Positions 14,562-24,661 of a DNA stretch of 32,196 bases are shown here, one piece after another. The stretch comes from an uncultured Eubacteriales bacterium (GTDB lineage Bacteria > Bacillota > Clostridia > Oscillospirales > Acutalibacteraceae). The notes beneath the pieces are model-generated. The model did not search any database, was not told the origin of the DNA, and saw only the letters and a program-made list of their open reading frames with translations. The stretch lies in the NCBI GenBank assembly GCA_900315815.1, contig ONAS01000016.1, positions 1-32,196 on the forward strand, given 5' to 3'. Numbering within the stretch: the first letter of the stretch is position 1; each line of letters begins with the position of its first letter. The position numbers and the translations under genes are program-made.

Positions 14562-15749
14562 ATGCAGGCTTTACTGAAAAACCTGAAAAAGGTTTTTATC
14601 AAAACAGATAAAATACTCTGGCTGCTGACGATAGCCGCTACGGTATACAGCGTGATACTGATCCAGTCCATGCAGCGCGGTTATCGGTACAATTACCTGA
14701 CCTCACAGGTATTAGCGATCGTTATCGGCTATATTTTGGCGATCGTCATGATGCTGATCGATTATCAGCGGATCGCGGATTTGTGGATCATCTTCATCAT
14801 CATCTCGCTCGGATTGCTGGTACTGGTATTTTTCATCGGCATCAACGTCACCGGAACGGATGACACCGCGTGGATCGTACTGCCCGGCGGGCTGTCCTTT
14901 CAGCCGTCGGAATTTGTGAAGGTGTTTTATATCATCACCCTTTCGAAGCATATGCAGCTGCTGCAGGAAAACGACAGACTGCACAGCCTCTTCGGCGTAC
15001 TCTCTCTGCTGATCCATACGGCAGTACCGGTCGTACTGATACACGCGCAGGGCGACGACGGTACGGTACTGGTCTTCCTGTTCATGTTCCTGATCATGGC
15101 GTTTATCGGCGGAATCCAGCTGCGTTATTTCCTGATCATGCTGCTCTTGGTCGCGACAGCGATTCCGATAGCGTGGAATTATGTGCTGAACGAGGAACAA
15201 AAAAACCGTTTTACCGCCGTATTTGACCTTGACGGCAACGCGATGACCAACTACGGCTGGCAGCAGTACCAGGGCAAGGTATCTATCGCCTCCGGCGGCA
15301 TGAACGGTACGGGTCTCGGAAACGGCGCGCGGGTATCGTCGGGGATCGTTCCCGAACAGGAAAACGACTTTATCTTTACCGTTGCCGGCGAAGAGCTGGG
15401 CTTTATCGGCTGTCTGCTCCTTCTGGCGATCATCCTGATGATTACCGTAAAGATCCTTGCCGAAGCCTTTTCCGCACGCGATTATCTCGGAAAGATGCTT
15501 TGCGTCGGTGTATTTGCGATGATATCCGTCCAGACAATCATCAACATCGGCATGGTACTGGGTCTTCTGCCGGTCATCGGCATCACCCTTCCCCTCTTCT
15601 CCTCCGGCGGCACATCGGCATTGGCGGTACTGATGGGGATCGGGCTGGTACACAGTGTTCACTATCACAAGGACACGGTCGACATGCATAACGGATATCT
15701 GAAAAACAACCGCTACAAATATCTGAACACCTCGTCATATTATAAATAG
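14562..15749 (+). CDS. rodA: SEDS-family peptidoglycan polymerase, RodA/FtsW type
   Basis: A 395-residue membrane protein with about ten spans, of the SEDS family that polymerises lipid II into glycan strands. Recognisable segments are the QPSEFVKVFYII motif, FIFTVAGEELGFIG, and near the C-terminus ITLPLFSSGGTSALAVLMGIG. Length matches RodA (about 390). RodA rather than FtsW or SpoVE is my reading from the short N-terminus and absence of dcw neighbours; it is monocistronic here. I start at ATG 14562 (AAAGG seven bases upstream); the earlier in-frame GTG would put the start inside the promoter palindrome. Confidence 0.88.
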   Translation: MQALLKNLKKVFIKTDKILWLLTIAATVYSVILIQSMQRGYRYNYLTSQVLAIVIGYILAIVMMLIDYQRIADLWIIFIIISLGLLVLVFFIGINVTGTDDTAWIVLPGGLSFQPSEFVKVFYIITLSKHMQLLQENDRLHSLFGVLSLLIHTAVPVVLIHAQGDDGTVLVFLFMFLIMAFIGGIQLRYFLIMLLLVATAIPIAWNYVLNEEQKNRFTAVFDLDGNAMTNYGWQQYQGKVSIASGGMNGTGLGNGARVSSGIVPEQENDFIFTVAGEELGFIGCLLLLAIILMITVKILAEAFSARDYLGKMLCVGVFAMISVQTIINIGMVLGLLPVIGITLPLFSSGGTSALAVLMGIGLVHSVHYHKDTVDMHNGYLKNNRYKYLNTSSYYK

Positions 15750-15762
15750 CCGCATAAAATCA

Positions 15763-15795
15763 GGGACTGCGTTCTGATGAACAGCAGTCCCTTTT
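15763..15795. terminator. Terminator between rodA and cdaR
   Basis: GGGACTGC-GTTC (15763-15774) pairs with GAAC-a-GCAGTCCC (15779-15791), a 12-bp stem with one bulge and a TGAT loop. TTTT follows on +. It lies between two converging genes and may also act weakly on the cdaR transcript. Confidence 0.85.
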
Positions 15796-15804
15796 CAATT
15801 TGGT

Positions 15805-17091
15805 TTATTTTTTGGGGGTCACATTGACATTGACAGGATCTGTTTCGTAGACCCAGCAGGACAGATAATCCGATCCGAGCGTTACCGTCAGCGGAACGCT
15901 GATCGATACGGTTTTTTCCGAATCGAGCTGACTCGTCATTTTTGTGATGTCGGCGATCGCCCTGACGTCGTCCTCCGTAATTTCAGAAATCAGCGAGTCA
16001 GGACCGTAAACGGTCAGCTTCACAGTGGGATTGGAAGCGATCTCTGCCTTATACTTGGTGGTGTCGACGCGGGCTTTCACTTCAACATTGAGCGTTGTCG
16101 ATGAATACGACGACAAATCAACGGAAGCCATAACGACGTCTTCATCCTCGGAAATCACATGACAATCCTTCAGGTTTTCCGGAAGCGAGACATCATACGG
16201 GATCTGATAGGATTTATTGGTCAGCGTTTTGAAATCCAGCGTGCCGATGGTGACGGAGCTGTTCTTAATGGAATTGATCTGATCGGCAGGTCCGTACAGA
16301 GAAACCTGAGACGGAGTCAGCGTCACCTCCGGCGCATATTTCGGAGCGTTCTGGATATCCAGCTTGAGAGTTACATCCTTTCGGGGCTGGGATACAACGG
16401 TGACCTCGACCGATTTCAGATCGGTGGTCACATAGTGCAGATCGATCTGATTCCCGTTTTTGTCCAGGAACACCAGCGGTTCCTGAAGCGTCATAGGCGC
16501 GGTGCCGTCGGCATTGATCGTATCGATAATCGCGACGGTCTCGATCTCATCGATCTTGCTCGCCGCTCCCTCCAGATGGACCGTATCGTTCGACATGGAT
16601 ACTTCGGAATAGTAGCCGGTATCGATAACGACCTTCATCCTTGATTTATCGATCGGCATATCTTTTTCTTTGAATTTGTCGACAAACACCGTGACGCTGG
16701 ACGGATTGACGGACGACATGATATTATAGTTGGTTTTCACTCCCACCTTTTTTGCGGAAAGCGGAAGATTATACTCATCGGTGTGATCGATCGTCGAAAC
16801 CTGATTCGCAGTCACCTGGATGTCGGAGGGCGTCAGCGAGCCGACGGTAACACGGTTGCCGGACACCTCTACGGACGCGGTATACTCGTTATCGTTGAAA
16901 ATACGGAAGCCCTTTTCCACGGCGGTATCAGGAAGCGTGATGGATATCGGGATATTGGAGATCGTAACGTTCGTTTCCGTCTGAGAATTCGCGTTGATGA
17001 TAAACCATGCGATGAACGCCAGCAAAAATGAAATGATCAGCAGGACGATGTTATGGGAGAAGAGCCTGGTCAGAAAACTACTTTTTTTCAT
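15805..17091 (-). CDS. cdaR: CdaA regulatory protein CdaR (YbbR-domain protein)
   Basis: A 428-residue protein with one N-terminal membrane span (about 14-32) and a long extracytoplasmic region of repeated YbbR domains (about four, from residue 40 to the end). YbbR proteins partner with the membrane diadenylate cyclase CdaA and modulate c-di-AMP synthesis. The true start is ATG 17091 (AAAGGAG upstream, protein begins MKKSSFLTRLF); the longer open frame reaching 17181 overlaps cdaA in another frame. It overlaps the cdaA end by 14 bases. The glmM gene that usually follows this pair is absent. Confidence 0.9.
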   Translation of the reverse strand: MKKSSFLTRLFSHNIVLLIISFLLAFIAWFIINANSQTETNVTISNIPISITLPDTAVEKGFRIFNDNEYTASVEVSGNRVTVGSLTPSDIQVTANQVSTIDHTDEYNLPLSAKKVGVKTNYNIMSSVNPSSVTVFVDKFKEKDMPIDKSRMKVVIDTGYYSEVSMSNDTVHLEGAASKIDEIETVAIIDTINADGTAPMTLQEPLVFLDKNGNQIDLHYVTTDLKSVEVTVVSQPRKDVTLKLDIQNAPKYAPEVTLTPSQVSLYGPADQINSIKNSSVTIGTLDFKTLTNKSYQIPYDVSLPENLKDCHVISEDEDVVMASVDLSSYSSTTLNVEVKARVDTTKYKAEIASNPTVKLTVYGPDSLISEITEDDVRAIADITKMTSQLDSEKTVSISVPLTVTLGSDYLSCWVYETDPVNVNVTPKK

Positions 17092-17944
17092 TTTTCTTCT
17101 CCTTTCTGTTCTTGAACAGCGAAGAGAACAAATCCTGCTTCTCATTCTCACCGGGAATGATGAGATCGGAGAGCTTCTCATGCAGAGACGCTCTGTCTAG
17201 ATCTCTGATCAGCCGCCCACCGACAGCGATGGAGATCGTACCGGTCTCCTCGGAAACGACTACGATGACCGCATCGCTTTCCTCGGACAGACCCAGCGCG
17301 GCGCGATGACGCGTGCCTAAATCGGAATTGACGTCGTTGCTTTTGGTCAGCGGAAGAATACATCCCGCCGAAAGGATCTTGCCGTTTCTGATGATACAGG
17401 CGCCGTCATGCAGCGGAGCCTTGTTGAAGAAAATGTTTCCCAAAAGTGCGACGGAGGTATCGCTGTTGAGCACGGTACCCGTAGCGGCGATCTCCGAAAG
17501 CACACTGTCACGCTCGAACACGATCAGCGCGCCGGTCCTGGAGCGCGAAAAGACGATGCAGGTATCAGAAACATCGCTGATAGCCTTGAATACGGATGTG
17601 TCCGCACTCTGCGCGCCGGACGGCACAAAGCTCTTGAAGGTCCTGTTGCGGCCGAGACGCTCCAGCGCCTGTCTGAGCTCCGGCTGGAAAACGACAACGA
17701 TGATGATGACCGCAAATTCGAACAGCGCCTTGAGGATATAATTGACCATCGTCAATTCAAACAGCGCGGACAGCGCGTATGCGATCAGCAGGATGACAAC
17801 GCCCTTGACAAGCTGACCGGCTCTGCTTTGCCGGAAGAGCTTGAACAGGTAATATAGAATCAGTGAAATGGACAGAATATCTACCGCATCCTTAAACTGA
17901 AACGTCGATAATATCGCCCATATGGTGGAGAAAAAATTATCCAT
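17078..17944 (-). CDS. cdaA: Diadenylate cyclase CdaA
   Basis: A 288-residue membrane-bound c-di-AMP synthase. Three N-terminal membrane spans (about 20-36, 45-66, 70-87) precede the DAC domain, with the catalytic motifs DGA (180-182) and RHR (212-214, in GTRHRAALGLSE). The C-terminus is very Lys-rich (KNRKEKKNEKK). c-di-AMP controls potassium and osmolyte uptake and wall homeostasis. Promoter and inverted repeat upstream are at 17975-18021; cdaR follows with a 14-base overlap. Confidence 0.96.
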   Translation of the reverse strand: MDNFFSTIWAILSTFQFKDAVDILSISLILYYLFKLFRQSRAGQLVKGVVILLIAYALSALFELTMVNYILKALFEFAVIIIVVVFQPELRQALERLGRNRTFKSFVPSGAQSADTSVFKAISDVSDTCIVFSRSRTGALIVFERDSVLSEIAATGTVLNSDTSVALLGNIFFNKAPLHDGACIIRNGKILSAGCILPLTKSNDVNSDLGTRHRAALGLSEESDAVIVVVSEETGTISIAVGGRLIRDLDRASLHEKLSDLIIPGENEKQDLFSSLFKNRKEKKNEKK

Positions 17945-17974
17945 GACAGGAATCCCTTAACATAGTTTTGCAAA

Positions 17975-18021
17975 ATACAATACTTCCAGTCTATTGTATC
18001 ACAGCGGGATTCTCATTTCAA
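17975..18021 (-). promoter_or_regulatory. cdaA promoter with inverted repeat, inside the 3' end of the upstream gene
   Basis: On the minus strand TTGAAA (18016-18021) and TACAAT (17993-17998) are 17 bp apart, with a TG extending the -10. The -35 box overlaps the stop codon of the cysteine desulfurase-like gene. A perfect inverted repeat ATACAAT (17975-17981) and ATTGTAT (17993-17999) covers the -10 and the likely start site, a possible operator. Confidence 0.7.
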
Positions 18022-19166
18022 GAAGAATGGATAAAATTCTTTACTGCATTTAGCAAAAGACGGATATCATGCTCTGTGGTAAACACGGAGGGTGCGATCC
18101 TGACGGTTCCGCTGTCGACGGTACCCATCGATTCGTGTGCCGTCGGCGCGCAGTGCAGTCCTGCGCGTACCGCGACGCCGTGACGGTTCAGGTATTCGGA
18201 AACGGTTTCGCTGTCAGCACCCTCGATATTGAATGACAGCACGGGAGCGGATACCGACAGATCCGGCTGAGGCGTGTAAAGAAGGATTCTGTCCGTATCG
18301 GAGAGATTTCTGTACAGCATCCGGATCAAGCGCATTTCATGTTCCGCGATCTTATTGACACCGCGCTGACCGATAAAACGGATGCCTCCGCCCAACCCGC
18401 AGATCCCCGGGATATTCAGCGTCCCGCTCTCAAGCCTGTCGGGATAAAAATCCGGCATCAGCAGATTCGCGGATTCACTGCCGGTACCTCCTTCGATCAA
18501 CGGGGCGATCGGCGCACCGCCGTTCAGCAAAAGCAGTCCGATGCCCGCAGGACCGTACAATCCCTTGTGACCCGCACAGCAGACATAATCATAGCCGTCT
18601 GCGGCAAGATCGATATCCAGAACACCCGCGCTCTGCGCAGCGTCAAGACAAAACAGGATACCGTAGCTGTGCGCTAATGCGCAAAGCCGTTCCACGGGCA
18701 GTCTGACGCCGAACACATTTGAGGCGTGCGTACAGATCAGCATCCGCGTATGCTGGTTGATGGCGCTGCGGAACGCGTCGATCGTCGCGTCGTCGTCGCC
18801 GACTGTGACCTTTGCGATCGAGTATCGGATCTTCCCCTGCTGACTGAGCTGATACAGCGGTCTGAGTACCGCGTTATGCTCCAGAGAAGATATGACGACA
18901 TGGTCGCCCTGCTTCAAAACGCCTTTGATCACCGTATTCAGAGAATGGGTGCATCCGGATGTGAAAATAACGTTTTCTTCCGAAGATGCATGAAAAAAGT
19001 CCTTTACCAGAGAACGCGTCTGAAAAACCGCTTTCGCGGCGGCAAGCGACGGCGAGTGTCCTCCTCTGCCGGGATTGGCGGAATAATGCCGCAGTGCGCG
19101 GTTCACTTCTTTGATGACGATTTCCGGCTTCGGCGAGGTCGTCGCCGCGTTATCGAGATAGATCAT
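18018..19166 (-). CDS. Cysteine desulfurase-like PLP enzyme (class V aminotransferase)
   Basis: A 382-residue NifS-like protein of the group annotated as cysteine desulfurase family protein (TIGR01977 type, by recollection). The PLP-binding lysine is K201 in CCAGHKGLYGPAG; D175 and H97 (LEHNAV) are the usual cofactor contacts. The active-site cysteine is C339 in GLHCAPTAH. Such enzymes move sulfur, or selenium, from cysteine; here no iscU or thiI is adjacent. The ATG overlaps the stop of the DUF3343 gene (ATGA), a recurring pairing that suggests DUF3343 is a sulfur/selenium carrier for it. Confidence 0.88.
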   Translation of the reverse strand: MIYLDNAATTSPKPEIVIKEVNRALRHYSANPGRGGHSPSLAAAKAVFQTRSLVKDFFHASSEENVIFTSGCTHSLNTVIKGVLKQGDHVVISSLEHNAVLRPLYQLSQQGKIRYSIAKVTVGDDDATIDAFRSAINQHTRMLICTHASNVFGVRLPVERLCALAHSYGILFCLDAAQSAGVLDIDLAADGYDYVCCAGHKGLYGPAGIGLLLLNGGAPIAPLIEGGTGSESANLLMPDFYPDRLESGTLNIPGICGLGGGIRFIGQRGVNKIAEHEMRLIRMLYRNLSDTDRILLYTPQPDLSVSAPVLSFNIEGADSETVSEYLNRHGVAVRAGLHCAPTAHESMGTVDSGTVRIAPSVFTTEHDIRLLLNAVKNFIHSS

Positions 19167-19390
19167 CCCGCATCACGCGACGCTCGTCCGAGAACACGGA
19201 TACCGCTTTTTCTCAGCAAACGCTCCGCGTCATCGGTCCTGTCGGGAACAAACAGACAGTAACCGCAGGATTTGATCGGTGTGTGGCGCGGCGTCCGCTG
19301 GATATAGGAACGTATCTGATAATGGTCCAGAATATTTTTCGCTTTCATCGCGTACGTTACGGATGGCAGCAGTATCAGTTCGTTATTCAT
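19163..19390 (-). CDS. DUF3343 protein, putative Se/S carrier
   Basis: A 75-residue protein. The start is ATG 19390, since AGAGGTG lies eight bases upstream; a longer frame to 19435 begins inside the hairpin. The sequence has the DUF3343 pattern: hydrophobic strand with SVTYAMKAKNIL, a basic middle, SCGYCLFV (two cysteines, C42 and C45 by my count) and a C-terminal helix with VL. DUF3343 proteins are described as TusA-like Se/S carrier relatives. It is coupled by ATGA to the cysteine desulfurase gene and its own ribosome site is embedded in a hairpin. Confidence 0.82.
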   Translation of the reverse strand: MNNELILLPSVTYAMKAKNILDHYQIRSYIQRTPRHTPIKSCGYCLFVPDRTDDAERLLRKSGIRVLGRASRDAG

Positions 19391-19396
19391 ATAAAA

Positions 19397-19442
19397 AACA
19401 CCTCTGTTCCCTATCAGTTTATGACAGGAAAACAAAGGTGTT
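19397..19442 (-). terminator. Terminator-like hairpin after dapB containing the DUF3343 ribosome site
   Basis: On the minus strand AACACCTTTGTT pairs with AACAGAGGTGTT (19431-19442 and 19397-19408 on +), one G-U pair, and CTGTCA/TGATAG extends it internally. TTTTTT and the DUF3343 start codon follow. The 3' arm contains the AGAGGTG ribosome site, as in the sigK hairpin. Confidence 0.75.
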
Positions 19443-19470
19443 CGTGATACTGTTTGACGAAATCCGCCGA

Positions 19471-20217
19471 TTATTTCAACAGATCGCCCATGTCGTACAG
19501 ACCGGCGGGCTTGTCCTTGATAAAGGCTGCCGCGTTGACGGCGCCCGAGGCAAAGACTCCCTTTGACTGGGCAGTGTGCTTGATGGAAAGCACCTCATCA
19601 TGGCCGGCAAAAATCACTTCATGCTCACCGACGATGGTACCGCCGCGAACGGAATGGATCCCGATCTCATTTTTCTCACGCTTTTTGCGGTACGCGTGAC
19701 GGTCATAAACATACTGAGCGTCGGACTTCACATCGGAAATGGCGTCCGCGATCATGATAGCGGTGCCTGAGGGCGCGTCCAGCTTTTGATTATGATGCTT
19801 TTCGAGGATCTCGATATCAAAGCTGTCGGACATGACCTTTGCCGCCATTTTTGACAGCTCGATCAGCATATTGATGCCGAGCGACATATTGCCGGAATAG
19901 AATACCGGGATGATTTTTGAAGTATCCTTGATCTTCTGTACCTGTTCTTCGGAAAAGCCGGTCGTGCAGATGATAACGGGCATTTTCCGCTCAACGGAAA
20001 ATGCGAGCATATCATCCAGTACCCGCGGATTGGAAAAGTCCAGGACGACGTCAGCCTCTGTCTGTACATCCGCAAAGCGCGTATAAACGGGATAGGCTCT
20101 GTCGCCCTCAGCGATATCCACGCCCGCGCAGATCATGACGTCTTCTCTGCTGTTCACACACGCTTCCACTGCCTGTCCCATTTTTCCGAGGCAGCCGTTC
20201 AATAATATCTTTACCAT
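19471..20217 (-). CDS. dapB: 4-hydroxy-tetrahydrodipicolinate reductase
   Basis: A 248-residue NAD(P)H-dependent reductase of the DAP/lysine pathway. The N-terminal nucleotide-binding loop is GCLGKMG (8-14), and the catalytic region is EKHHNQKLDAPSGTA (139-153; H141, H142, K145). Length matches the family. It follows dapA after a hairpin terminator (20242-20265) and therefore is probably expressed at a lower level by read-through. Its ribosome site AAGGGG lies five bases before the ATG. Products feed meso-DAP for the wall, lysine, and dipicolinate in spores. Confidence 0.97.
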   Translation of the reverse strand: MVKILLNGCLGKMGQAVEACVNSREDVMICAGVDIAEGDRAYPVYTRFADVQTEADVVLDFSNPRVLDDMLAFSVERKMPVIICTTGFSEEQVQKIKDTSKIIPVFYSGNMSLGINMLIELSKMAAKVMSDSFDIEILEKHHNQKLDAPSGTAIMIADAISDVKSDAQYVYDRHAYRKKREKNEIGIHSVRGGTIVGEHEVIFAGHDEVLSIKHTAQSKGVFASGAVNAAAFIKDKPAGLYDMGDLLK

Positions 20218-20241
20218 AAAAACCCCTTGCTTTCTAAAAAT

Positions 20242-20265
20242 TCAGGGCGATCCGAGTCGCCCTGA
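20242..20265 (-). terminator. Hairpin terminator between dapA and dapB
   Basis: Arms TCAGGGCGA (20242-20250) and TCGCCCTGA (20257-20265) are perfect over 9 bp around a six-base loop. On the minus strand ATTTTTAG follows, a short T-run. It probably reduces rather than blocks dapB expression, since no dapB promoter is visible. Confidence 0.75.
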
Positions 20266-20270
20266 GAAGT

Positions 20271-21170
20271 TTACGCGTATTTACCGATAAGGTTGTACCT
20301 TGCGAGGCAGTCCTTGAGGTCATGATAGCCGGAATAGCTCATCGGAACCAGCGGCAGTCTGCAGTCGCCTGCATTGAAGCCGATCAGGTTCATCGCCGTT
20401 TTGACCGGGATCGGGTTGACGTCGGAGAACATGATATCCATCAGCTCGACATAGTGGAAATTCATCTTCGACGCTTCCTTGAAGTCATTGTTCAGGCACA
20501 GCTCGCAGATCTTGTGCATTTCCTGCGGGCAGAAATTGGCGAACACGGAGATGACGCCCAGCGCGCCCAGCGACATGAAGGGTACGGTCTGGTCATCGTT
20601 GCCGGAATAGATATCCAGTCTGTCGCCGCAGAGAGAACGTGTCTGGGAAACGGAGGAGATATCACCGTTCGCTTCCTTTGTTGCGACGATATTCTCGTGC
20701 TTGCAGAGCTCCGCGTAGGTCTTCGGCTTGATATTACAGCCGGTACGTGACGGAACATTGTACAGGATCATCGGAAGGTCGATATTATCCGCGATCGTGG
20801 TAAAGTGGCGGATCAGACCGTTCTGAGAGGTTTTGTTGTAATAAGGAGTTACCGAAAGGAGCGCATCCGCGCCGGAAGCCTCTGCGGATTTGGACAGCTC
20901 GATCGCGGTGTTGGTATCGTTGGAACCGGTACCGGCGATGACAGGGATCCTGCCCGCAACCTTCTCACAGACATAGGACAGCACTTCGCAGTGCTCCTTG
21001 ACGGTCAGTGTCGCCGCTTCACCGGTGGTGCCGCAGGCGATGATCGCGTCGGTGCCGTTTTCGATCTGGAATTCCAGCAGTCTTCCCAGTTCCTCATAAT
21101 TGACGGAACCGTCGCCGTGCATAGGGGTGATCAAGGCTACGCCTGAACCTGTAAAAATATGCTTACTCAT
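20271..21170 (-). CDS. dapA: 4-hydroxy-tetrahydrodipicolinate synthase
   Basis: A 299-residue TIM-barrel class I aldolase that condenses pyruvate with aspartate semialdehyde. The Schiff-base lysine is K165 (in IVATKEANGD), the catalytic tyrosine Y137 (LYNVPSRTG), and GTTGE (47-51) binds pyruvate. I start at ATG 21170, eight bases after GGAGG; the longer frame to 21191 would begin inside asd. It lies 13 bases after asd, whose product is its substrate. Confidence 0.97.
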   Translation of the reverse strand: MSKHIFTGSGVALITPMHGDGSVNYEELGRLLEFQIENGTDAIIACGTTGEAATLTVKEHCEVLSYVCEKVAGRIPVIAGTGSNDTNTAIELSKSAEASGADALLSVTPYYNKTSQNGLIRHFTTIADNIDLPMILYNVPSRTGCNIKPKTYAELCKHENIVATKEANGDISSVSQTRSLCGDRLDIYSGNDDQTVPFMSLGALGVISVFANFCPQEMHKICELCLNNDFKEASKMNFHYVELMDIMFSDVNPIPVKTAMNLIGFNAGDCRLPLVPMSYSGYHDLKDCLARYNLIGKYA

Positions 21171-21183
21171 GGATATCCTCCGA

Positions 21184-22269
21184 TCAGTCAATATAACCTT
21201 CGGCGCAAAGCAGTTCAGCCATCAGGACCGCGCCGCCGGCAGCGCCGCGCAGCGTATTGTGCGCCATACAAACAAATTTCATATCATACTGAGAATCGGG
21301 TCTCAGTCTGCCGACAGATACCGCCATACCGTTTTCGAGATTTCTCTCCGATTTGATCTGAGGTCTGTCCGGCTCGGTGAAATAATGCAGGAACTGCTTG
21401 GGAGCGGACGGGAGCTCCAGCTCCTGCGCTCTGCCCTTATAGTTGGTCCAGATGTCGATGATTTCTTCGACAGAGGGCTTTTCTTCAGCGTCAAAGCTCA
21501 TGAATACCGCAGCGGTATGACCGTCGGAAACCGGTACGCGCAGGCACTGAGAGGTGATCGCGATATCGTCGCAGTTGACGATCTTATCGCCCTCGATATG
21601 GCCCCAGATCTTCAGCGGCTCCTGTTCACTCTTCTCTTCCTCACCGCCGATATACGGGATAAGGTTATCGATCATTTCCGGCCAGCGTTCGAAATTCTTG
21701 CCGGCGCCGGAAATCGCCTGATAGGTACAAGCCAGCACCTTGCTGACCTTGAACTTTTCCTTCAGCGGATGGATTGCGGGTACATAGCACTGCAGAGAGC
21801 AGTTGGACTTGACCGCTACAAAGCCGCGCTTGGTACCGAGGCGCTTTCTCTGAGCCTCGATGATCTTCGCGTGGTCGGCGTTGATCTCGGGAATGATCAT
21901 CGGAACGTCGGGCGTTCCGCGGTTCGCGGAGTTGTTGGAAATAACAGGGCATTCCGCCTTGGCATACGCTTCCTCAAGCGCTTTGATCTCATCCTTTTTC
22001 ATATCGACAGCACAGAATACGAAATCGACCTTGGAGGCGACCTCTTCCACGTTCGCTGCGTCGAGGATCACCATGTCCTTGATGTTTGCAGGGATAGGAG
22101 AAGTCATCGCCCATCTGCCGCCGACAGCCTCTTCATAGGTTTTGCCCGCCGAGCGCGCGGAAGCGGCGATCGCCGTCACATTGAACCACGGATGATTCTC
22201 CAGAAGCAGCGAAAAACGCTGACCTACCATGCCGGTACAGCCAATGATACCGACGTTATATTTTTTCAT
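21184..22269 (-). CDS. asd: Aspartate-semialdehyde dehydrogenase, archaeal/fungal type
   Basis: A 361-residue enzyme that reduces aspartyl phosphate to the semialdehyde, the entry step of lysine, DAP, threonine and methionine synthesis. The NADP loop is GCTGMVGQRF (10-19), the catalytic cysteine C157 in VKSNCSLQ, and the catalytic histidine H251 in SDGHTAAVF. The length, GMVGQRF and SNCSLQ patterns are those of the archaeal/fungal-type enzymes rather than the Gram-negative or Bacillus type. A GGAGG site precedes the ATG and a promoter lies at 22373-22401. It is the first gene of asd-dapA-dapB. Confidence 0.96.
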   Translation of the reverse strand: MKKYNVGIIGCTGMVGQRFSLLLENHPWFNVTAIAASARSAGKTYEEAVGGRWAMTSPIPANIKDMVILDAANVEEVASKVDFVFCAVDMKKDEIKALEEAYAKAECPVISNNSANRGTPDVPMIIPEINADHAKIIEAQRKRLGTKRGFVAVKSNCSLQCYVPAIHPLKEKFKVSKVLACTYQAISGAGKNFERWPEMIDNLIPYIGGEEEKSEQEPLKIWGHIEGDKIVNCDDIAITSQCLRVPVSDGHTAAVFMSFDAEEKPSVEEIIDIWTNYKGRAQELELPSAPKQFLHYFTEPDRPQIKSERNLENGMAVSVGRLRPDSQYDMKFVCMAHNTLRGAAGGAVLMAELLCAEGYID

Positions 22270-22372
22270 ATAAATTCCTCCAAATTTGAAAAAACAGTTG
22301 TGTTTTTTTTAATTATAATATATTATGATAGAGGTCTTTTGATACATACAATTACCTCATATTTCAAAATAT

Positions 22373-22401
22373 AATATAACACCAGTGCACGGATTTGTCA
22401 A
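22373..22401 (-). promoter_or_regulatory. Promoter of asd-dapA-dapB
   Basis: On the minus strand TTGACA (22396-22401) and TATATT (22373-22378) are 17 bp apart, with TG before the -10. The leader of about 95 nt holds a GAGGT/ACCTC stem and an A/T-rich AAAAAACA/TGTTTTTT stem. It is too short for a lysine riboswitch and lacks T-box signs. The divergent queA promoter (perhaps TTGTCA at 22395-22400) would overlap this -35 region. Confidence 0.75.
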
Positions 22402-22450
22402 TTTTCAAAGACCGATTTTATCACATTTTACAGTTTAAAAGGGTATATGT

Positions 22451-24615
<2,165 letters not shown>

Positions 24616-24618
24616 AAT

Positions 24619-24645
24619 GAGCCTGTGTCAAAACGGCACAGGCTC
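24619..24645. terminator. Terminator of queA-tgt
   Basis: Arms GAGCCTGTGTC (24619-24629) and GGCACAGGCTC (24635-24645) pair over 11 bp with one G-U pair around AAAAC. TCTTTCTGTCTT follows. The converging secreted-protein gene ends at 24662, so it can also act from the other side. Confidence 0.85.
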
Positions 24646-24661
24646 TCTTTCTGTCTTATTC

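Noticed and set aside
14712-15689. Long - frame opposite rodA
   Set aside because: Shadow frame rich in Asp, Gln and His, typical of antisense membrane-protein codons.
22270-22372. Lysine riboswitch or T-box before asd
   Set aside because: The leader is only about 95 nt and lacks the conserved cores of either element.
21100-22374. Long + frame opposite asd
   Set aside because: Antisense to a clearly recognisable gene and extends through its promoter.
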